A stretch of 8,922 bases of DNA, taken from contig JASIJN010000257.1 of the NCBI GenBank assembly GCA_030050125.1, positions 1 through 8,922 on the forward strand, in the 5' to 3' direction. Shown one piece after another: positions 1 through 6,330 of the stretch. Both the position numbers and the translations under genes were made by a program. The notes beneath the pieces are model-generated. The model did no database searches. It worked only from the letters and a program-made list of their open reading frames with translations, and was not told the DNA's origin. The first letter of the stretch is position 1, and the number at the start of each line of letters is the position of its first letter. The stretch comes from Streptosporangiaceae bacterium. Its GTDB lineage: Bacteria; Actinomycetota; Actinomycetes; Streptosporangiales; Streptosporangiaceae.

Positions 1-125
1 TAGCACATTGTCAACAAGCGCCTTGGCTGGTAAGCGAACGCCGACGGTCTCACTGGACTCGCCCGGATCTCATACAAGGTCACGGCACCGCCAGCGACAC
101 CATCGGCTGGGGGCCAAGTCGGCAA

Positions 126-149
126 GCGGCCTCACCCATGGTGGGTGAT
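126..149. promoter_or_regulatory. Operator-like dyad element, copy A, upstream of the arylsulfatase
   Basis: Seen: the core at 132-148 reads TCACCCA-TGG-TGGGTGA, a perfect 7-bp inverted repeat around three central bases, ending 73 nt before the sulfatase ATG. A second copy lies at 2583-2606, upstream of the next gene. The two agree at 20 of 24 positions and all four differences are transitions. The shared consensus is CTCAYCCATGGYGGGTGRT. Inference: this is the binding site of a dimeric regulator shared by both genes. Which protein binds it cannot be told, and no promoter hexamers could be assigned with confidence nearby. Confidence 0.5.
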
Positions 150-169
150 CCGGCTGCGGTGACCGGATC
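147..169. repeat. Second inverted repeat before the arylsulfatase
   Basis: GATCCGG (147-153) and CCGGATC (163-169) form a perfect 7-bp inverted repeat around 9 nt. It abuts and overlaps by 2 nt the TCACCCA/TGGGTGA dyad at 132-148. It ends 52 nt before the sulfatase start, so it would lie in the promoter or the 5' leader. It could be a second operator half or an mRNA hairpin. Unlike the neighbouring dyad, it has no copy before the next gene. Confidence 0.35.
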
Positions 170-221
170 CTACCGTTGCGAAGCAGTCCGCACGTGACGC
201 CCGAGTCGCAGGGAGCCAGCC

Positions 222-2567
222 ATGACCAGGCCGTTTGCCGGCGTCATCAACATCGACATCAAGCAGTCCACGCCCGACTGGGCCCCGTACACCCAGCCGC
301 GGGCGCCGGAGAACGCTCCGAACCTGCTGTACATCGTGCTGGACGACGTGGGATTCGCGGCGATGGAACCCTTCGGCGGGCCGATCCGGACGCCGACCCT
401 GCAGGGCATCGCCGACCGCGGGCTGGCCTACACCAACTTCCACACCACGGCGCTGTGCTCGCCGACGCGCTCGTGCCTGATGACCGGTCGTAACCACACC
501 ACCAACGCGATGGCGGGGATCACCGAGATCACCGTTGGCTTCCCCAACGCCAACGGCCATATCCCGTTCGAGTGCGCGAACCTCGCCGAGGTGCTGGGCC
601 AGCAGGGCTGGAACACCTACCACGTGGGCAAGTGGCACCTGACCGCCGAGGAGGAGATGAACCTGGCGTCCTCGAAACGTCAGTGGCCGCTGGGCCGAGG
701 GTTCGAGCGGTACTACGGCTTCCTCGGCGGGGAGACCAGCCAGTGGTATCCCGACCTGTTCTACGACAACCACCCGGTCGCGCCGCCCAGGTCCCCGGAG
801 GAGGGCTACCACCTGACCACCGACCTGACCGACAAGGCCGTCGAATTCATCCAGGACGCGAAGGCCATCGCCCCCGACAAGCCGTTCTTTCTGTATTTCT
901 GCCCCGGTGCGGCGCACGCGCCGCACCACATCTTCAAAGAGTGGGCGGACCGGTACGCCGGACAGTTCGACATGGGCTACGAGGCGATCCGCGAGACCAT
1001 ACTCGCCCGCCAGAAGGCGATGGGGATCGTTCCGGAGAGCACGCAGTTGTCTCCCATCAATCCCTACGTGGGCGAGACCGGGCCGGACGGCGGAGGCTGG
1101 CCGGAACTCGACACCGTCCGGCCGTGGGACTCACTGGCCGAGGAGGAAAGGCGGCTGTTCGCCCGGATGGCTGAGGTGTACGCCGGATTCTTGAGCCACG
1201 CCGATCACGAGATCGGGCGGCTGCTGGGCTACCTGGAGCAGACCGGCCAGCTCGACAACACGATCGTGGTCGTTGTCTCCGACAACGGCGCCTCCGGTGA
1301 GGGCGGTCCGAACGGCTCGGTCAACGAGAACAAGTTCTTCAACGGGCTGCCCGACTCCGTCGAGGACAATCTCAAGCGCCTCGACGAGCTGGGCGGCCCG
1401 CGCACCTACAACCACTACCCCACCGGATGGGCGTGGGCGTTCAACACGCCGTTCAAGATGTGGAAGCGGTACGGGAACCTGCGCGGCGGCACCGCCGATC
1501 CGTTGATCATCTCCTGGCCGGCCGGAATACAGGCTCGGGGAGGAATGCGCCGCCAGTACTGCCATGCCGTCGACATCGTGCCGACGCTGTACGAGGCGCT
1601 CGGAATCGACCTCCCGGAGGTTGTGAACGGCTACCCGCAGAAACCGCTGGAGGGGGTCAGCTTCGCCGCGAGCTTCGACGACCCCAGCGCGGACACCGGC
1701 AAATACACGCAGTTTTACTCGATGCTCGGCACCCGGGCGCTGTGGCACCAGGGATGGAAGGCATCCAGCCTGGGCCCGGCGGCACCGAACGCATGGGGGC
1801 ACTTCAGCGACCAGCGCTGGGAGCTGTTCCACACCGACACCGACCCCAGCGAATGTCATGACCTGGCCGGGCAAGAGCCCGAACGGCTGCGGGAACTCAT
1901 CGACATCTGGTGGGTCGAGGCCGGGAAGTACCAGGCGCTGCCGCTGGAAACCCGCACCGCGGTCGAGGGATTCACCACGCCGCGGCCGGAGCTGTCGAGG
2001 CCCCGGACCCGGTACACCTATCTCCCGGGGGGCGCGGAGGTACCCGAGTCGCAGGCCCCGAAATTCCCGGGCCGGTCATACACCATCGCCGCGGAGGTAG
2101 ACATCGACTCCGAGGACGCGCGCGGGGTGCTGTTCTCCCAGGGCTCGCGATTCGGCGGGCACGCGCTGTATGTCAAGGACGGGAAGCTGGCCTACGCCTA
2201 CAACTTCGTCGGCGAGGCCGTCCAGATCGTGGAGTCGGACCAGCGGGTCCCGACCGGCCACGTGGTGCTGTCGGCGTCCTTCGAGCGGGACGGCGACACC
2301 ATGCCGCCGCGGGGAACGCTGAGCCTGCACATCCGGGATCAGCAGGTGGCCAAAGGCACGATCATGACGCAGCCGGGGAGATTCGCGCTCGGCGGCGCCG
2401 GCGTGGCCGTCGGCCGCTCCGGAGCCGAGCCCGTCACCGACGACTATGCCGGCCAGCGCCCCTGGGCTTTCACCGGCGGCACGATCAAGCAGGTGGTCAT
2501 CGACGTCAGCGGCACGCCGTTCGTCGACCTGGCGAAGGAAGCGGCGGCCGCCTATGCCCGCCAGTGA
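222..2567 (+). CDS. Arylsulfatase (type I, formylglycine-dependent sulfatase)
   Basis: A sulfate-ester hydrolase of the alkaline-phosphatase superfamily. Seen: the sulfatase signature CSPTR at residues 79-83, where Cys79 would be oxidised to formylglycine, followed by LMTGRNH (86-92). GKWH at 136-139 is the second signature, with Lys137. Metal ligands fit Asp41-Asp42 in LDDVG and Asp354-Asn355 in SDNGAS. AHAPHH (231-236) adds active-site histidines. The catalytic part runs to about residue 590. Residues about 605-770 form a beta-rich tail, ending in GGTIKQVVIDVSG, as in long actinobacterial arylsulfatases of the AtsA/AtsD type. There is no signal peptide or membrane segment, so it is probably cytoplasmic. 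The ATG at 222 follows AGGGAG (210-215) by 6 nt. No formylglycine-generating enzyme lies in the window. All key residues are present, so it looks active; the substrate is unknown. It is followed after 74 bp by the flippase-like gene. Confidence 0.95.
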   Translation: MTRPFAGVINIDIKQSTPDWAPYTQPRAPENAPNLLYIVLDDVGFAAMEPFGGPIRTPTLQGIADRGLAYTNFHTTALCSPTRSCLMTGRNHTTNAMAGITEITVGFPNANGHIPFECANLAEVLGQQGWNTYHVGKWHLTAEEEMNLASSKRQWPLGRGFERYYGFLGGETSQWYPDLFYDNHPVAPPRSPEEGYHLTTDLTDKAVEFIQDAKAIAPDKPFFLYFCPGAAHAPHHIFKEWADRYAGQFDMGYEAIRETILARQKAMGIVPESTQLSPINPYVGETGPDGGGWPELDTVRPWDSLAEEERRLFARMAEVYAGFLSHADHEIGRLLGYLEQTGQLDNTIVVVVSDNGASGEGGPNGSVNENKFFNGLPDSVEDNLKRLDELGGPRTYNHYPTGWAWAFNTPFKMWKRYGNLRGGTADPLIISWPAGIQARGGMRRQYCHAVDIVPTLYEALGIDLPEVVNGYPQKPLEGVSFAASFDDPSADTGKYTQFYSMLGTRALWHQGWKASSLGPAAPNAWGHFSDQRWELFHTDTDPSECHDLAGQEPERLRELIDIWWVEAGKYQALPLETRTAVEGFTTPRPELSRPRTRYTYLPGGAEVPESQAPKFPGRSYTIAAEVDIDSEDARGVLFSQGSRFGGHALYVKDGKLAYAYNFVGEAVQIVESDQRVPTGHVVLSASFERDGDTMPPRGTLSLHIRDQQVAKGTIMTQPGRFALGGAGVAVGRSGAEPVTDDYAGQRPWAFTGGTIKQVVIDVSGTPFVDLAKEAAAAYARQ

Positions 2568-2582
2568 CTGCCGCCGTGGGCC

Positions 2583-2606
2583 GCAGCCTCATCCATGGCG
2601 GGTGGT
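2583..2606. promoter_or_regulatory. Operator-like dyad element, copy B, upstream of the flippase-like gene
   Basis: This copy matches 126-149 at 20 of 24 positions with only transitions. It sits in the 74-bp gap after the sulfatase, ending 35 nt before the ATG at 2642. The dyad is kept in weaker form: CATCC (2590-2594) against GGGTG (2600-2604), with one T:G pair. Its presence suggests the second gene has its own control, or a promoter, besides read-through from the sulfatase. The function is inferred. Confidence 0.45.
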
Positions 2607-2641
2607 GTTGCCCAGGCCGGAAAGCTGTAGATGGGAGGTGA

Positions 2642-5110
2642 ATGGTCGCCAGAAGGGAGCAGGTTCAGGTGCAGCACGCCGCAAGCGACCGGGCAGGGAC
2701 ACAGGCCGGCCTGGACGCGGCCGGAACCGGCCTGCGACCGGCGAATTTGCTGCGCACTACCCTTCTTGGGCCCCGGGGTGGGGGCACGACGCGCAGGCGC
2801 GCCTCGGATGCTGTCAGGTTCGGGGTCGCCGTTCTCGCGGTCGGCGTGTCCATCCCGGTCATGCGGGCCAACTCAGCCGTGGAGCTGACCATCCTGCATG
2901 CCCTGAACCCGCCGCCGACAGCCATCCGGTGGCTCGTCACGACCATGTTCTGGCTTGGCTCCGCTGGAGCGATCGCGTGCCTGGCCCTCGTCGGCCTGCT
3001 GGTACCGCGGCTGGCGGCGGTCCGGCGGATCGCCGCCGCGGCCGCGGTGACGTGGGCCGTATGCGCCCTGCTCGGCGCGCTCCTCGGGCCGGCCGCCGGC
3101 CGGCCGACCTCCGACGCGTTAGCCGGGGTCAGCACCACATTCCCGGTCACGCAGCTCGCGGTAACCATCGCGGTCGCCGCGACCGCGCTGCCCTACTTGA
3201 GCCGCCCCCTGCACCGCCTGGTGTCGTTTCTCATCGCGGTAGCGCCGATCGCCGCCGTCGTGGGCGGGTTGGCGCTTCCCGTGAATGCCGTCTCGAGCAT
3301 TGCCATTGGCTGGGGCGTCGCCGCCGGCCTGCATCTGGCGGTAGGCTCGCCGCTCGGCCTGCCGTCACCCCAGGAGGTGGCCGACGGCATCGCCGGCCGG
3401 CAGGTCGCGGTGCACGGCCTGCGGCGTACCCACGATCAGCTGTGGGGGGTGGCGAAGTTCATCGGCCAGGACGCAGCGGGCCGCCGGATCGAGCTTTCGG
3501 TCTACGGCCGTGACGCCGCCGACGCCCGCATCCTGGCCAAACTCTGGCGGTTCTGCTTCTACCGGGACTCCGGGCCCACCCTTATCCTCGACCGGATCCA
3601 GCAAGTCGAGCACGAAGCGTACTTGATGTTCATGGCGGGCCGGGCCGGCGTTCTGGTGCCAGAGGTGCTCGAGGTGGGCCGGCTGGGTCCAGGCCGTGAC
3701 GCGGTGCTGGTCAGCAGGCTGCCGAACGGCCCGGCCCTGCTGGCCGCCGATCCAGCGGTCGTGGCCGACGAGACTGTCGATGAGATCGTCCAGGCCGTGC
3801 TCAGGCTTCGGCGGGCCGGTATCGCCCATGGGGCACTCGGACCCGACACGATAGTGCTGTCGGCCGAGGGCGTTTGCATCAGGGACTTCCGCTGCGCCTC
3901 CGCGTCGCCTCCCGCCGGGCGCCTCGACGCCGACCTCGCGGCCGTCCTGGCCGCGGTCGCCGTGCGGTTCGGCATCGAGCGCACCGCCGGGGCGGCCGGC
4001 CGGGTACTCGACGCCGATGCGGCCCGGGGTGCCCTCGTCCATCTCCAGCGCTCGGCACTCGACCCTGTCACGGTCGGCTCCCTGCGGCAGCGCAAGGCCC
4101 TGCTCCCTGAGCTGCGGGCCGCCGTGGCCGGCGCGACCGGCATCGAGGTACCCAGGCTTGCCGAAGCCAAGCGGATCAGCTGGGTCAACCTGGTGTTCGG
4201 CATCGGGACGCTGATCGGGATCTGGGCGATCCTCGGCGTGCTTGCCGATGTCGCGGCGTCCTTTGACGTCATCAGGGGGGCGCGGCTGGGATGGGTGGCC
4301 CTGGCGTTCGTGTTCGCTCAGCTCCCGGTCGTGGCCAGCGCCCTCGCGCTGATCGGCTCAGTCACCGGCCAGCTCCCCTTCGGACGGTGCCTCGCCCTGG
4401 AGACCTCGAACATGTTCACCTCGCTGGTCGGCGGCGACGTCGCGGTTTTTGCCGTCCGGGTCCGCTTCTTCCAGCGGCAGGGATACGAGGCCTCCACCGC
4501 GGTCAGCTCCGGGGCCATCGCGTCCACGGCGAGCTGGGTGGCGAAGGGGCTGCTCTTTCTCGCGTCCGTCGGCTTCGCCGCCGGGACCTTCCATGCGCCG
4601 GCCAGCTCCAGTGGGCGGCAATCGGCTATCTGGATCGTCGTCGGCGTGGTGCTCGCGGCCGGGATCGCCGCCGTGCTGATCACCTTGATCCCGCGGCTCC
4701 GGCGGATGGCCAGCGCGCGGGTGCGGCCTCACCTGGTGAACATCTGGGCGGACGTCAAGACCATCGTCGCCGAACCCCGCAAGATCATGTATGTGATAAC
4801 AGGTTCGTTGCTCAGCCAGCTCCTCGTGGTCTTCGCCCTGGGGGCAGCACTGCATGCCGTAGGTGCCCGGGCAAGCATCGCTGTCCTGCTTGTGGTCATC
4901 ACGGCGGCCTCGATGATCGGCGGCAGTGTCCCGGTCCCCGGCGGCGCCGGGGTAGTCGAGGCAGGCCTGATTGCCGGGCTGACCAGCGCCGGGGTGCCCC
5001 AGGACCAGGCCGTCGCGGCGGTGTTCATTCAGCGGCTGTTCACCGCCTACCTCCCGCCAATATGGGGGTGCGTCACGCTCGCCTGGATGCGCCGCCGCGA
5101 GTACGTCTAG
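2642..5110 (+). CDS. Multi-domain membrane protein: membrane block, pseudokinase-like domain, LPG-synthase-TM/flippase-like domain
   Basis: 822 aa. Residues 1-57 are polar. Residues 58-236 hold about six hydrophobic segments. Residues about 250-500 are soluble and kinase-like, with VYGRDAADARILAKLWR (287-303), QQVEHEA (320-326), HGALGPDT (396-403) and RDFRC (414-418). Residues about 513-815 hold about seven segments with the UPF0104/LPG_synthase_TM (PF03706) pattern, including SLVGGDVAVFAVR and the C-terminal PVPGGAGVVEAGLIAGL (764-780). Family members translocate or modify lipids in the cytoplasmic membrane; the substrate here is unknown. The usual kinase Lys is Ser286, the HRD Asp is Ala398 and the Asn position is Thr403, while Asp415 of DFG remains. 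The domain is therefore probably a pseudokinase. Start: GGGAGG (2633-2638) lies only 3 nt before the ATG. GTG 2669, with AAGGGAG 9 nt upstream, is a possible alternative that removes 9 residues. Codon 160 is a rare TTA. Confidence 0.85.
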   Translation: MVARREQVQVQHAASDRAGTQAGLDAAGTGLRPANLLRTTLLGPRGGGTTRRRASDAVRFGVAVLAVGVSIPVMRANSAVELTILHALNPPPTAIRWLVTTMFWLGSAGAIACLALVGLLVPRLAAVRRIAAAAAVTWAVCALLGALLGPAAGRPTSDALAGVSTTFPVTQLAVTIAVAATALPYLSRPLHRLVSFLIAVAPIAAVVGGLALPVNAVSSIAIGWGVAAGLHLAVGSPLGLPSPQEVADGIAGRQVAVHGLRRTHDQLWGVAKFIGQDAAGRRIELSVYGRDAADARILAKLWRFCFYRDSGPTLILDRIQQVEHEAYLMFMAGRAGVLVPEVLEVGRLGPGRDAVLVSRLPNGPALLAADPAVVADETVDEIVQAVLRLRRAGIAHGALGPDTIVLSAEGVCIRDFRCASASPPAGRLDADLAAVLAAVAVRFGIERTAGAAGRVLDADAARGALVHLQRSALDPVTVGSLRQRKALLPELRAAVAGATGIEVPRLAEAKRISWVNLVFGIGTLIGIWAILGVLADVAASFDVIRGARLGWVALAFVFAQLPVVASALALIGSVTGQLPFGRCLALETSNMFTSLVGGDVAVFAVRVRFFQRQGYEASTAVSSGAIASTASWVAKGLLFLASVGFAAGTFHAPASSSGRQSAIWIVVGVVLAAGIAAVLITLIPRLRRMASARVRPHLVNIWADVKTIVAEPRKIMYVITGSLLSQLLVVFALGAALHAVGARASIAVLLVVITAASMIGGSVPVPGGAGVVEAGLIAGLTSAGVPQDQAVAAVFIQRLFTAYLPPIWGCVTLAWMRRREYV

Positions 5111-5121
5111 CCGCGCCGCCT

Positions 5122-5133
5122 ACCCGCAGGGGT
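5122..5133. promoter_or_regulatory. Short dyad ACCC-GCAG-GGGT before the GAP-family gene
   Basis: This is a perfect 4-bp inverted repeat around 4 nt in the 38-bp gap, ending 15 nt before the ATG at 5149 and just upstream of the ribosome site. It resembles the ACCC-N5-GGGT core of the 126-149 element but lacks its flanks. It may be a weak related site or chance in GC-rich DNA. Confidence 0.15.
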
Positions 5134-5148
5134 GTGGAAGGAGGAGTG

Positions 5149-5823
5149 ATGGGCCAGGCCATCGGAGGATCCCTGCCGCTGGCGATCGGCATTGCGCTGA
5201 GCCCGGTCCCGATCATCGCGGTGGTGCTGATGCTCACGGCCAGGAAAGCCAGGGTAAATGGCCCAGCCTTTGTGCTGGGCTGGCTGATAGGCCTGGCGGT
5301 GGTCGGCGTGATCGTGCTGGCGATCGCCGGGCCTGCGGATGCCAGCAGTTCGGGCGCGCCCGCCACCTGGGTGAGCTGGCTGAAGATCGTGCTGGGAGTG
5401 CTTCTGCTCCTGGTCGCCGTTCGGCAGTTCCGGAGCCGTCCCCGCGGGGAAGCGGATGCAGCCCTGCCTCAATGGATGGGTGCGATCGAGAAATTCAAGC
5501 CCGGCGGCGCGCTGGGCGCCGGGACCTTGCTGGCCGCCGTGAACCCGAAGAATCTGCTGCTGGCCGTCGGCGGGGCGGCAGCCATCGCGCAGACCGGGAT
5601 CTCGAGCGGCCAGCAGGCGATCGCCTACACGGTTTTCGCCATACTCGGCACACTCGGTGTCGCCGTCCCGGTAGTGATCTACTTCGCCCTGGGCAAACGG
5701 TCCGCCGATCTGCTGGGCAAGCTCAAGGACTGGATGGGACAGCACAACGCGGTGATCATGACCGTTCTGTGCCTGATCATCGGAGCTAAACTGATCGGCG
5801 ACGCGATCGGCGCGCTGACCTGA
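5149..5823 (+). CDS. GAP (Sap, sulfolipid-1-addressing protein) family integral membrane protein
   Basis: 224 aa. Hydrophobic segments lie near residues 8-29, 39-60, 76-92, 120-147, 157-181 and 200-221, giving six helices. SPVPI (18-22) and the later NPKN (132-135) each sit after a glycine-rich helix, which is the internal pseudo-repeat seen in LysE-like transporters and in the Sap/GAP family (PF11139). A charged cytoplasmic loop (93-118) separates the halves. In Mycobacterium tuberculosis the family name comes from Sap, which helps bring sulfolipid-1 to the surface; most homologues have no known substrate. Start: AAGGAGG (5138-5144) is 4 nt before the ATG, and an in-frame GTG lies immediately upstream at 5146. 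The same frame stays open back to 4291, but that stretch overlaps the preceding gene and reads as arginine/proline-rich shadow. A 38-bp gap to the previous gene suggests co-transcription. Confidence 0.85.
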   Translation: MGQAIGGSLPLAIGIALSPVPIIAVVLMLTARKARVNGPAFVLGWLIGLAVVGVIVLAIAGPADASSSGAPATWVSWLKIVLGVLLLLVAVRQFRSRPRGEADAALPQWMGAIEKFKPGGALGAGTLLAAVNPKNLLLAVGGAAAIAQTGISSGQQAIAYTVFAILGTLGVAVPVVIYFALGKRSADLLGKLKDWMGQHNAVIMTVLCLIIGAKLIGDAIGALT

Positions 5824-5829
5824 GAGCAG

Positions 5830-5853
5830 CCGGAGGCGCTGCCGACCTCCCGG
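5830..5853 (+). terminator. Weak hairpin just after the GAP-family gene
   Basis: CCGGAGG (5830-5836) can pair with CCTCCCGG (5846-5853) through one bulged C, with a 9-nt loop, starting 7 nt after the stop codon. A competing perfect 5-bp stem GCAGC/GCTGC (5826-5842) overlaps it. There is no T tract. It may end or attenuate the three-gene unit; support is weak. Confidence 0.25.
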
Positions 5854-5910
5854 TAGGCCGCGTGTCCATCCGTTCCCGCGGGACCCGGGTGATCGATCGC
5901 TGTTCCCCCC

Positions 5911-5920
5911 ATTCGTGGGA
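5911..5920 (-). promoter_or_regulatory. Inverted copy of the TCCCACGAAT core found before the LuxR gene
   Basis: ATTCGTGGGA here is the exact reverse complement of 6219-6228, the core of the first tandem repeat ahead of the regulator. It lies 53 nt upstream of the small ORF start. The next bases (TGAAAC) give a looser TTC-N7-GAA dyad. It may be a third, opposite-facing site for the same factor, so that small ORF and regulator share control. This is inferred from the 10-bp match alone. Confidence 0.3.
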
Positions 5921-5973
5921 TGAAACTCCTCCCAGGCGCGAGGTGGACTGAGGTTAGACGGCATGGGAGGCGC

Positions 5974-6126
5974 ATGAGTCTCATGGCGAGATTCCAGGAA
6001 ACCCTGCGCAGGCTGGCGATTGTCCCGGTGGCCGGTCTCGGCCGGGTCGTCTCGGCTGCCCCCGAAGTGGCGAGCGCGCTGGGCTATGACGTCGAGGCCG
6101 CGCTGGAGGCATCGGACGGTTACTGA
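5974..6126 (+). CDS. Small hypothetical protein, 50 aa
   Basis: I do not recognise a family. GGGAGG (5965-5970) stands 3 nt before the ATG at 5974; a second ATG lies at 5983. About 40 of 50 sense codons end in G or C, as in the neighbouring genes, which supports coding. Residues 1-34 are basic and amphipathic (ARFQETLRRLAIVPVAGLGRVV), with no clear membrane helix. The tail is acidic (GYDVEAALEASDGY). It sits alone between the GAP-family gene (150 bp upstream) and the LuxR regulator (204 bp downstream). It could be a small regulator partner or a precursor-like peptide, but no modifying enzyme or exporter is next to it. The frame is also open upstream to 5920, without a good ribosome site there. 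Confidence 0.5.
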   Translation: MSLMARFQETLRRLAIVPVAGLGRVVSAAPEVASALGYDVEAALEASDGY

Positions 6127-6210
6127 TCACCCTCCGCTGGCCCCCGTTTTGATGAGCAGCGCTTCAGCACATGGCGGGGAGACCGGACGGTTCCGCGGCA
6201 GGTCGGAGCC

Positions 6211-6252
6211 TGAGCGTTTCCCACGAATCGACTGAGCGTTTAGCACGAATCG
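6211..6252. promoter_or_regulatory. Tandem 20-bp operator-like repeats, 22-bp period, before the LuxR regulator
   Basis: TGAGCGTTTCCCACGAATCG (6211-6230) and TGAGCGTTTAGCACGAATCG (6233-6252) match at 18 of 20 positions; the two differences are adjacent. The 22-bp period places both on the same face of the helix, about two turns apart. Each repeat has its own imperfect dyad, CG-N-TT-N6-AA-N-CG, at 6215-6230 and 6237-6252. The block ends 78 nt before the regulator's ATG. Inference: a cooperative operator, either autoregulatory for the downstream LuxR protein or bound by another factor. Confidence 0.55.
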
Positions 6253-6257
6253 GGGGA

Positions 6258-6270
6258 TGCGCACCGCGCA
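6258..6270. repeat. Short dyad TGCGC-ACC-GCGCA
   Basis: A perfect 5-bp inverted repeat around 3 nt lies 5 bp after the tandem repeats and 60 nt before the regulator start. It may be part of the same control region or a small leader hairpin. In DNA this GC-rich it could be chance. Confidence 0.2.
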
Positions 6271-6330
6271 CGGCTGGGATGGAGTGATGACGTAGGCGAG
6301 GTACGCGGAAGGCGGGAGCGGCGGGTACCG

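Noticed and set aside
3..198. Open frames through the left edge, possibly the tail of an upstream gene
   Set aside because: Two frames stay open by high GC but give no recognisable protein and no ribosome site; they also cross the dyad elements. A bulged hairpin at 91-110 was too weak to call a terminator.
132..929. 265-codon open frame on the minus strand over the sulfatase start
   Set aside because: It lies antisense to a clear sulfatase and is arginine/glycine/valine-rich in the way GC-rich shadows are; no domain is visible.
3087..3105. 19-bp palindrome of two GGCCGGCC units around a central C
   Set aside because: It lies within the membrane-protein coding sequence (Gly-Pro-Ala-Ala-Gly-Arg-Pro) and is explained by codon bias in GC-rich DNA.
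2446..3513. 355-codon plus-strand frame bridging sulfatase and flippase-like genes
   Set aside because: It overlaps two well supported genes in another frame and encodes arginine-rich shadow protein.
4291..5148. In-frame 5' extension of the GAP-family gene, suggesting a 510-aa fusion
   Set aside because: The extension overlaps the conserved flippase-like C-terminus in another frame and is low-complexity Arg/Pro/Gly. A strong AAGGAGG site marks the ATG at 5149.
5107..5964. 285-codon minus-strand frame opposite the GAP-family gene
   Set aside because: It is a shadow of a membrane gene with matching six-helix pattern on the plus strand; the translation has no recognisable features.
6170..6178. 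CATGGCGGG, a 9-bp match to copy B of the shared dyad element, upstream of the LuxR gene
   Set aside because: The match stops abruptly on both sides and the dyad is absent, so it is likely chance.
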